DNA from: Aureococcus anophagefferens
Taxonomy: Eukaryota > Sar > Pelagophyceae > Pelagomonadales > Pelagomonadaceae
Assembly (NCBI RefSeq): GCF_000186865.1
Contig: NW_008705586.1
Span: 19,471 to 45,347 of the forward strand
DNA length: 25,877 bases
Direction of reading: 5' to 3'
Part shown: positions 8,714-18,100 of the stretch, one piece after another
Layout: the number at the start of each line of letters is the position of its first letter
Numbering within the stretch: position 1 is the first letter of the stretch
The notes under the pieces: model-generated
The model's database searches: none
The model's input: the letters and a program-made list of their open reading frames with translations, nothing else
What the model was told of the DNA's origin: nothing
Translations under genes and position numbers: made by a program

Positions 8714-11700
8714 TCACAGCTCTGAAGCGGGAAGCTCGAGATTCTGGAGCAATATTTCCTCAAGGTAAGCACCAGAAACGTTCAGGTCCCCAGGGTCGAC
8801 GACCACAAAGCGAAGCTCGCATGCAAACAGACTCGAAACAATCCCAACTGCTGGGTAGGTGCGAAACACGACATAGCACGAGCCGGTGGACTCGAATGGG
8901 AGGATCTGTAGCGGCACTTCTGCATGATGAGCATACAAGTCGGCATCACCAAGGGGCTCGACACGGACACGTACATTTTGCAATTGCTGCCCCCTCGCAT
9001 TGTTTGTCACGTGAAACTGTAGAACTACATGCGAGTCCAACGCATGTCGCGTACAAGAGACGTGGTAGGCTTCTCCGCCTTCTGTGCACTCACTCAAAAC
9101 AACCGGTGTGAGGGAGCGTTTCACGCGCCCGAGGCTTGCGAGCTCAGGGACAGCCGACATCGTCGACTGCTGCTTAATCTGCTGCCGTGTGAGCTCATAC
9201 TTGAGATTTACAAACTCAACTCTCCGCAGGTTGTGCTGAACCAGGGCAGCACGGCGTTCAGACTCTGAAGAACGAATCAAAGCTTCGGTGAATTTAGCAT
9301 AGCAAGACAGGGACAAATCTACGGGCAGTGCATTTAATACCTTTGCGGGGTGCAGTCGGTTGAGATTGCGATGCATGAAGCCAAGCGCTTTGCCAAGAGC
9401 CACTGCGCAAGGCAATGTCGCATCGGTAGTGGAATGTTGAATAACAAGTTGTGAAGCATAAATATTCGCAAGTGTTGTGTACACATCTGATGCGGTGTTT
9501 GATAGAATTTCAGGGTTGTGAGGCTCGGTAACGAGACGCGTGTCTCGGGACTGTGTAGCTTCACCCCAGATATTTTCGCAATAGTCCTCTGCAAGTTTGT
9601 CATCTCTCAAGCTTATCGCATAGATTTTCAGCACCGCTTTGTGATTTTGCATTCGAGCCAGCACCAAAGCCCTCTCGTGAAGAAAAGTTTCAGGGAGCCA
9701 GGAGAGCTGTGCCTTCGCATCGTAGTTCTTGGATCTCATCAGGAACGTGCGGAGCCATTGCCTGTAGATGCTACTGCTCTCGTGGTCAGAGCCCCCTATA
9801 CGCTTAAGGCCGTCAAGAAGAAGGTACCCAAGTTCGTTATGTAACATGGGCGAATCCTCGCCAGCAGAAACAAGATACTCGAGATAGACGCACGCCACCG
9901 CCGCTCCATCATCCAATGCAAGCGACCCCCCCGCCCCCAATTCGCAGCTCAAGCAAGGAGGCACTTGCCAGAAGCTCGGACCAGAAGATTTCTCTCCAGC
10001 TTGCACAGCTCGCAATTTTAAATCTTTCATCCAAGTAACCACATCATAAGCAGGAACACCTGAGCAATCATGAGATGAAGATACAGCCGAATCAAAATGA
10101 AAAAACAACAACGAGAAGAGTCGTTGTTGCTTTCACGCACTGCACTGCGCCTGCGCCGCCCGTACGTACACTCAAGGGTACCTCGAGTGGATCCTCATCG
10201 CCTTGGATATCTACGAGGGTGCCGGTAAAGACTGCAAGACCAAGCGCTGGAGAAGCGGCAAAAACAGAGGGGGCGTGTTCTAGTGCGAGGTTGGTATTCC
10301 GCTGATCATCGGAAAACCAGAGCCACTGTAAATACCTTGTCTTCCAGCGAAGGAACTGGACACGATCCCACGCCCCATTGACGTCCCCGCAACAGCGAGT
10401 CTCGACAAGGAGTGCTAACGCTCGCTGGTGGGCGTGCTTGCTCCGGTACAGCCACAGGAGCGGCTCTGCATATACTGCCCCGCCTGCAGCTAGCAGGGGA
10501 GCGACATACTCAAGCTCACATCGCTGACCTGGGTCCCGCAGTAAGGCAACGACATCTTTGATCCGTGGTGGTGAACACTGCAGCCATACTGCAATCAGCA
10601 TCGTGTCTACAAGCGCGAGTTGGTCACAGACTGTCTCGGTGTTTTTATAGTCAAGCATGCTGCCCTCTGAGCTGCGTGCATTTAGCCTCCGTCGTGTGAT
10701 CTCAAAGAATGATGCGATAGCAGCGGCAGCGCGGCTCAAGCTTGCACCGCGTAGGAGAGGCATTGAGCTCAGTGCATGATGCTTCTCTCGCGAGACAGTT
10801 TCAAGGACAGCGAATTCCCCGTCGTCACTTCTCAGGCCCAATCTTGTTGACAACTCAGGCGGCCGGATTGACGGAAAGAGATCAGCCACGGCTTGCGGTG
10901 CAGTCTCGGCATTAAGCCAGTGCTGCGACGCGCCTTCGAAGTCACCTCGGCTGTATAGCGCGTAAGCATATCGCTCCTCGACCAGCCGTGAGTCGCCGTG
11001 GAATTTCCGCGCTGATGATGCACAAAGCGCAAGGGCATCCTCGTACTGCGCGGAGTCCAACAGATTTTGCACTTGATCGTCAACAGAGGTCATGCGTAAT
11101 ACAAACCCCCCGGTGTCACCTAAACAGAAGAGATCATCCAGAGATGGGGTGCCTCCAGAATTCCTAGACCGTGTTTGATTGCTCATATTGCGCATGGCGT
11201 CGAGCTTCGAAAGCGGTTTCAATGCCGGAGAAATATCCGTAACGTTCAAGAAGTCTCCAGTATTAGATTCACAATCGTCTGCTAGCTCATCACGAACTCC
11301 ACCACAGAGTGTAGTTGCAATAAAACCTCCTTCCAGCGAAATCTTCTGAACAAGCGCAAGCGAGGGTATAAAATGAACCTAAGGAAACAACGTTCGCGTT
11401 TGGATACTGCAGTGATTGCAGATCGAACCTCCAATGTGTTTCCTAGAAGACCAACGATGAACGCAGACGTGGACTTGAGCATGATGGGTGCTGTCGTCCA
11501 CGTGATGCGCTCTTCCAGAGGGTTGAGCAACTGAAGGGACGGCAATACTAAGAAGGTGGTCAGAGCGTGAATGCCATAGAGAATACCACGAGACTGTGAT
11601 GATGCAATAAGCCGCTTTTTGCCCGGTGAAGACTGGCTCCCGGGTATAATCAAGAGTGCCCCTGTACCACCCGGTGCGTCCAATATTTTTCGCATTGGCC

Positions 11701-12370
11701 AGTCTGATGTTGACCCGTCACATGCTCCCTTAGGGCTTTTACCACCACGTAGGCTGAAGACGCCTCTTTTTTTGGCAGAGACGCTTGTTTCGCCACAGTC
11801 ATTTGGCAAGTCAATTCTAAAAATGTGAAACGATCGCTTGTTTGCCACGACCATGCAGATATCACTCACACAACATCCCGAAATGGGAGTGTCCGGCAGC
11901 AGAAACTCTTTTTTTGCATCTTTTAAACCACCGCCCCGTTGCCAAAAGTATACTAAAGCTTTTTTCTTGAGAAAGAGTACCAGAGTACGCGACGGTACGT
12001 GCGCTGAGAAGAATGACACACCCTGAGCATTCTGTACTTGGGCAGTCGCTCTCAAAGAGTTAGAGTCGTAAGCAATTAAAACACCATCGACGACCGCAAC
12101 CAATACTGCCTGTGCATCGAATATTGCCAACTGTGACACGCAACCTCGGCCTCGAGACTCGTTATTCTTGATTGCCTCGACAGATGCTGAGTCGTGAACT
12201 TCAAATTTGGAGCCCTCCCGGCAATCGTAAGCTCTCACTGCTCCCCCAGCTGTTCCCGTGAACAGTCGTGGCCGTTTTCGCTGCGCAGGAGCAACGGTAC
12301 AGCTCGAAATATGCGGCTCACTAAAATTTTTAAGGGGGAGTGTTTCGAATATGCCCCAAGCGGGATTCAT
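8714..12370 (-). CDS. VPS39: VPS39-family tethering protein fused to a coatomer gamma appendage (ear) domain
   Basis: VPS39/VPS3-type proteins tether endosomes and vacuoles as parts of HOPS and CORVET. Exons 12370-11429, 11378-10172 and 10059-8714 sum to 3495 nt, 1164 aa. Residues 1 to ~330 form a CNH/citron beta-propeller (LPLKNF, RLFTGTAGGAVRAYD, GNTLEVHF). An alpha-solenoid follows (QVQNLLDSAQYEDALALC, YALYSRGDFEGASQHWL, DLFPSIRPPEL, then FLHERALVLARMQNHKAVLK, YAISLRDDKLAEDYC, HPAKVLNALPVDLSLS, RRVEFVNLKYELTRQQIKQQ). Here VPS39 should continue into its C-terminal zinc-binding domain. Instead, at about residue 1016 (near 9160), the same frame reads as gamma-COP: SAVPELASLG, PVVLSE, EAYHVSCTRHALDSHVVLQF, VTNNARGQQLQNVRVRVEP, TGSCYVVF, FACELRFVVVD. 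Only the ear sandwich is present; the platform half is missing. VPS39 versus VPS3/TGFBRAP1 is not settled. Confidence 0.85.
10106..10129. other. Hairpin inside intron 2 of the VPS39-like gene
   Basis: Perfect 9-bp arms CAACAACGA (10106-10114) and TCGTTGTTG (10121-10129) around GAAGAG. It lies within the 112-nt intron at 10171-10060. Confidence 0.8.
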
Positions 12371-12569
12371 TGGATGTCACGGGCGGTGCGTCTCAAGCTT
12401 CAAGGAGGTTAACATTGGACGAGGGAGATGAACATAAAATTACTTTGATATGACATTGCATTCGCGGTTACGATACACCCAGATTTTACAATTAGGGGGC
12501 GACACTGAAAGCCCGGGATTTTGCAGGGGCCCAACGGACGCCCTGCGGCCCGGCCGTCCTGCCTAAAGT
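12371..12569. other. Upstream flank of the VPS39-like gene
   Basis: This is the putative promoter side of the minus-strand gene starting at 12370. No recognisable motif or gene is seen. Base composition shifts sharply to GC-rich at about 12510. Confidence 0.4.
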
Positions 12570-12880
12570 CCTCCCTCAGTCCCGCGCAGTCCTCCCGGCG
12601 GTGTCCCGGCCGCGTCCCGCCGCCGTCCCGGCGCAGTCCCGGCGCGTCCCGGCAGCGTCCTCCCCGCGTCCCGCTCAGTCCCGCTCAGTCCCGCCTCGGT
12701 CCTGCCCCGGTCCCGCTTCGTCCCGCAGGTCGCCGTCCCGCAGGTCGCCGCAGGTCGGCGCGTCCTCCGGGAGTCCTCCGCGCGTCCCGGCCGCGTCCCG
12801 GCGGCGTCCCGGCGGCGTCCCGCAGGTCGCAGGTCGCAGAAATCCCGCGTCCCGCAGGTCGCGCCGGGTCGCGGAGGTCG
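12570..12880. repeat. GC-rich minisatellite built on GTCCCG
   Basis: About 310 bp of degenerate tandem units based on GTCCCG joined by GC-rich linkers (GCGCA, GCCGC, CAGGTCGC). The 3' half shifts towards CGCAGGTCG-type units. Open frames here (for example 12521-12958) are rich in Pro, Arg and Ser and are a by-product of the repeat. It lies about 130 bp beyond the stop of the unknown minus-strand gene. Confidence 0.85.
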
Positions 12881-13009
12881 CAGGGCGTCCGTTGGGCCCC
12901 TTTTTGCCGTCGACGAGCCGAGCTCCGAGACTGCGCCTATCCCGAGGAGCCCGCGTAGGAATTCGAAGACGACTCTCGGTTCGTCCGGATCCGTCCGAAT
13001 TGAGCGAAG

Positions 13010-14114
13010 TTATGGTACTAGAAGAGCCCGTTCTTTTCCGCGGAACGCGCGTCGCGGACGCGCGGACGTTTTGAGAATGTTCCTGTGCTGCGGGTCCACG
13101 AGGATGGCCTCCAGGAACTTGGCGTAGTGGGGGCGGTTCACGTAGACGGCGATCGACGCCTCGAACTCGAGGTCCTGGCGCCCGCCGGAGACGCCGCGGC
13201 GGGACTCGCCGACGTAGAAGGCCTTGGAGTAGTTCGCCTCGAGCCACGTGTGGTAGCCCGTGGTGCCCTTGCCCTTCTCCGTGGACCTTCTGAGACCGCG
13301 CGAATCTGTCGAGACGTCGACGCGGCGAATAGCAGCACGCTGGTGACCTGTTTTGGATCAGGACCCAGCAAAGTCTCTCTCTTGCAGAGCGAGCTTTAGG
13401 CGCCGACGAGCAGCGCTGCCGTTGCTGCGGCCACTCGGGCCGGCGCAAGGCGCGGGGAATCGAATCCAAACGCCCGCAGGCGCACAGCCGGGCCGACGGG
13501 CGGCGACACGGGGCAGCCCAGCCCTCGCAAAACGCTCCCTGGTCCGTCAAGTGCAGGGCACTGTGACCCATTCCGGTCGGGGCGATTTAGTGGGGAGCCC
13601 AAACCGGCGCATTCGCCGTACGGCGCCGCAGGACGCAGTTCCCCCAATTTTCGCGTCCCCACTAAACCGGGAAGTCGCTCCAGGGACGCCTCCAAAAACC
13701 AGGCGCCAGCGGAGGCGGAGCGGAGCCCGGAGAGCGCCCGGGCTCAGTGACCCCCCCTATTACAATAGTAGTGATTTAGACCACCTACAATAGTAGTGAT
13801 TTAGACCACCTATCATCATCCATGAGCATGTGCTCGGCCTGCGGCCGCTCGGACTGGTTGATCTTGGCCCACTCGCTGTCGTAGATGGTCTCGAAGTCGG
13901 CCTTGGCGTGCCGTCCGACGATCTCGAGCACGGGCGCGTGGAGCATGATCGACCGCGTCCAGCCCCTGAAGAGGGCCTTGTTGGCGTCATGGACGCCGCT
14001 CTGCGGCGTGAAGACGATGACGTCCTTGAAGAGCTTGTTCAGCTCGACGATACTGAGGAGCGTCGGCTCGTCGTCGTCGCCGCCGTCCGCGCCAGCGCGG
14101 GTCCGCGGCGGCAT
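13010..14114 (-). CDS. Two-exon gene of unknown function, 193 aa
   Basis: I do not recognise this protein. Exon 1 (14114-13810) starts MPPRTRAGADGGDDDEP and runs through LLSIVELNKLFKDVIVF, HDANKALFRGWTRSIMLHAP, IVGRHAKADFETIYDSEWAK and QAEHMLMDDD. Exon 2 (13286-13010) reads STEKGKGTTGYHTWLEANYS, FYVGESRRGVSGGRQDLEFE, IAVYVNRPHYAKFLEAILVD and PQHRNILKT, then a basic tail to a TAA at 13012-13010. Exon 1 ends AG|GTGGTC, exon 2 follows AG|G, and the lengths (305 + 277) sum to 582 nt, which keeps frame. Amino-acid composition looks like a genuine mixed-fold protein, while third positions are very GC-rich, unlike the kinase or IFT genes. It could be a host gene, a transferred gene or part of a mobile element. 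The last ~20 residues look weak. Confidence 0.45.
13584..13668. repeat. Inverted repeat inside the intron of the unknown gene
   Basis: Arms GATTTAGTGGGGA (13584-13596) and TCCCCACTAAACC (13656-13668) pair with one mismatch in 13. The 59-bp loop itself contains the near-palindrome GCCGTACGGCGCC. Confidence 0.7.
13761..13810 (-). repeat. 25-bp tandem repeat at the 5' splice site of the unknown gene
   Basis: Two perfect copies, 13761-13785 and 13786-13810. Read on the minus strand each unit begins GGTGGTCTAAATC, so the proposed donor (AG|GTGGTC) is duplicated exactly 25 bp into the intron. Confidence 0.85.
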
Positions 14115-15120
14115 TGTAGGAAGGCGAGGTGCTGTTGTCCTCGCCGCTGCGCCGCGCGCGGTCCGCGCGGGCGCTGGTGGAGCCTGGACCGGAGCGCGGC
14201 GCGGCGCCGGGCTCTGCGGCGGCGCGCGCTCTGGTTCCAGGGGTTATCCGCCGCTCGCGAGCGGTGGATCTGCTGCGGGCGGCGCGCCCTGCGCGCAGGC
14301 CTGCAGCGGTGTAGCTGCGCACAGCTAGCAGGTGTAGCGCGGTGGCTCACAGCGCGAAAGCGGGAACATAGCCCAGATCAGAGTGAGACTGCGTTACGGG
14401 TATCCTAGGCGTATCCTGGCTCCTCTGAGGTATCCCTCATACGACGATTTCGCCCATTCCCCAAATCACGATCCAACAAAATTTTCCCGTCTCCACTGTA
14501 ATTTCGTACATCAAGGTGCAGTTCACTAGGATGAGGGTAGAAACCACTCTATCTCTCTATGCGCCTCCGGCACCTAGGTGCCGCAGGTCCAACGCATGCT
14601 ACCGCGCTTGGAAACTTTGAAAGCTGCCAGTAGTATCGTAGGTTCCACTGGGATAGCATTTAATACTAGTCAGGATATTGGCTGCCCTTTGCTTATTGTT
14701 AGGGTATTGGTGGCTCTTTACTTGACTTGTCGCAGAACCTATGCTGGGGCGGAGGCCACTCTATGCCCGGGGGAGCTACGGCAAGGTCGCCCGGGTGTCC
14801 TAGGAGATGGCGAAGGGGAATGGGCCAGCTGGGCAAGGAGTGCGCCCCCATAGTAGGCCCCCTCACCACATTTGGCTATGACCTGGACATCTCGGACTTG
14901 CATTTGTCGGCGGAGAAGGGCGTTTCTAGCAGTTTAAATAAACCCAGCCTGATTCACCGCAGCAGGGTCCTCTTCTATCCGAGATGCGCTTTCAGGGACA
15001 GGGAAAGTCTAGTTTTCGAAACTCATGTTGCTGGCGCGACGTAGTGTAGAAGCGGCTTCTGCAGCGCAGGAGGCAAAAAAAACACGAGATTCCAAGAACA
15101 TATGCAGGCCGACGGCGGAT
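14115..15120. other. Intergenic region with short relics of dispersed repeats
   Basis: 14115-14330 is very GC-rich and holds overlapping frames without recognisable domains. 14368-14393 repeats 8404-8429 with one mismatch. 14400-14440 has three spaced GTATCC words. 14515-14559 is a diverged copy of the 3' end of the 375-bp element (CTCTATCTCTCTA end). The frame 14578-14853 has no convincing domain. The 3' flank of IFT139 starts at 15120. Confidence 0.5.
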
Positions 15121-18100
15121 TCACGGGCGGAGGGCTTCCATGGCTTTTTCGAGGATCTCCTTGCGAATTTTTGGGTAGTCTGGGTAAAGGTTCAAGATCT
15201 TGTTACATACGTCTATTGCCTCAACGTGCCTTTTTGCCTTTAAATAATTAAACGCAAGCTTAAATCCCACTGTCGCAGAGGCTTCGTGCTCGAGGAGCCA
15301 TGCCTATTGTTTTGGAGAGCACCGTTTCTGTTAGGTAATATATATATATATACAGAAACTGATGCCTCTTTATCTACTGCGAACTCAGCACAAAACAGAA
15401 AATTGAAGTGAAAATCAGCATTCGACCACTCGCTCGTTTGCTTTTTCATACATATCAGCAGCATCCTTATACGAAGCCTCCTTCTCGCGGATGACTCCCA
15501 TGGTCTCCCAGGCTCTCCCACAGCTTAGGTTATATTTTAGACAGCGATTGCAAAGGTCCTCGCTCAGATCGAACTTGGATTTCTGGATGTAAATATCAGC
15601 TAGCAGCAAATAGCCTCTTTCAAAGTCATCTGCAAGCTCGTGTGAGTATGGCATCTTTGCAACACGCTTGAGTGCATTGCGCGCTTTGGTTGTAGATTTC
15701 TCGAGCATGAAAGTCGTAGACATGCCTAGCAGAGCTGGGAGGTAGTCTTTCTCCTTTTCTAAAATATCAATGAATATTTGCATAGCCTGGTCGATTTTGG
15801 ATTTGGATCGAGTCGCCAATAAGATGTATGCTTCTAGTACTTGAATCTTGAGGTCGAGTTCATCAGGGAGAATGAATGTCCTCAGTTCCTTGAAGAGGTG
15901 ATCTGCAACCGCCGCGGCCTCCGAACTATGTTCTAGCTCCACGCTGTCGTCCCACCTGTAATCCAAAGCTAGTAAAAGGTAAGCTCGGGCGGATATATAT
16001 TGCTGATATGATCACGTTTCAAGTCGCACAAACACAGGCTTGGTTGAGTCGCTGCACCCCGCTGAGTCTCATTATCTGGATTTAGGTAAAGTTCGATCAT
16101 ATTTATGAGGGCGAGAACACCCCACTTACCATCACGTCTGGCTAGGTTAAAAAATTTCACCGCTTCGACAACATCATTTGTATATCGACAGTGTAAACCT
16201 TTGCAGTAGTTCAAACCAGGGTGAGAGAGCGCGCGAGCATTTGAGCATTCTGCAAGTTTCAGAAATCGAGGAACGTCATCGAGCCTCCCAGCACGGCGCA
16301 ACAGCTTAATTAATTTGCTGAGGGCTAAGTAATTATTTGGTTTCTTTTCCAGGAGCTTGAGGAAGTTTGCGGTAGCCGCATCATGATCCTTTTTCTGGAA
16401 GAGGAGGTCAGCAAGAAGCATGGCGCACTCCTCGTGATTCGCATTCACCCTTAGAAGGGCAGCACATTGTTGTTCACAATTATCAAGATGCTGCTGCTTG
16501 AGCCAGAGCCTTGCGAGTTCGAGCATGCAGACTTCATTTACCTGATTGAGTGCCATCATAGAAATTGTGCAATATATTGATTGTGCGGGGGATATTTCTG
16601 ATCAAAACACTGAAACTCGGCTGACTCTGTAATTGACATTGTCTGCTCTGAGCGCTTCCTGGTAAGACTCGATGGCCTTATGCTCAAGTTTGTCCTCTTT
16701 CAAGTAAAACAGGGCAAGCTTGCGACAAGTCTCGGCCATTACTTTCTTCTGCTCGTTCAAGACCTCGGGAGGTTCCATCGTTGACCGAGTTCGCTCTAAA
16801 ACTGTCCGCTGCAAATCACGAGCTCGGAGAAGCGTCTGTGAAATAGAATGATCTGCGCCAAACATGTTCTCCTCGGCATCTTCATCACCCTCGCTCTCTT
16901 CGGCACGGAGAAACACCTCAGCGAGCAGGAGCAAGGACTGGACATCCCGAATCATCCTAGGAAGCTCGGTCGACGTGCCCATTGGCTCTAGCGCGTATGT
17001 GAGGACCTGAACGGCGCTGCCATATTTTTTCAGCTTGACAAATAGCCTGGCAAGATCGTGCCTCAAATGGATATCATCTGCATGAGCCTGTAACGCTGTA
17101 ACGTAATAGTCGGTGGCTTTCAAATAGTCATGCGTAGAAATGAGAGCGCGGCCAATTTTAGCAGCAAGTGATGCGTCACGTGGGTCGAGATTATGAGCTT
17201 GCTCGTAGGCTTCAATGGCTGCTTCGGGGGCCTGGATATGCATGTATGCAGCACCAAGGCGCTCGTAGGACTGGGCACTAGGGTCGAAGCCAACCAAGTC
17301 CCGAAAACATTGTGTGTAAGCGCGCTTGTCGTGTCTCACGCTAAGGTAAAAATTAGCCTTGGCCTGCTGGGCGTGCACATATGCAGGCGACGACTGCGGA
17401 ACCCCGTTTAACATCTGAATGGCACCATCAAAGTCGTTGCGTTTTATTGCAAGTAAAGAATTGGACATCAGGACCCTGATTTCTTCAGAAGTGCCTCGGA
17501 ATCTTTCCTGTGCCTCTGCTAAGATACTCATCGCCTCGTGGAATTGGGAGAGAGTGGCGAGGATGTCTGCAAGATCCACGAAGACTGCCGCACGCTCTGC
17601 ATGGGGAACAGACCCTGGGACACCTGCTGGGATGCCATCTCGAACACCCGGAAGCCGTAGTGCTTCCTGCAGAGTTTTGAGAGCCTCGTCGTGATTGCCC
17701 TCGTATGCACAAAGTCTGGCTTTGACCAAGGCGTATGAGGGGGCCTTGCGCACCTGAAAGTCACATGCAATCGCTTGTTCCAGTGAGTTGGAGGCACCCC
17801 GGTGGTTGTCCTGGGCGAGCGCTAGACGAGCCATAAGGAGGTGAGCCGCAGCAGATTGAGAGTCAAGGCTTAGGGCGAGATTGAGAGTTCGGGTTGCCGC
17901 TTCTAATTGCCCTACGGCAAGACGCGCGTGCGCCACCAGCAAATGGGCCTCAATTAACCCAGGGGCTTGCGCACTAACCCGCTCAAGTATCTCGATACCT
18001 CTATTGACCGCCCCAGCGGGGCTTGACCCCAATTGTGCACGGGCGCTCGAAGGATCCTGGAATCGCAAGTGCTGAAGGTACTCCTTGGCGAGCTGAATCA

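Noticed and set aside
12521..13074. Long Pro/Arg/Ser-rich frames on both strands
   Set aside because: By-product of the GTCCCG minisatellite, open in several frames at once.
14578..14853. Frame with a faint copia reverse-transcriptase look (ALYLTCR)
   Set aside because: Only a few residues match, no catalytic motif is present and the frame ends at once.
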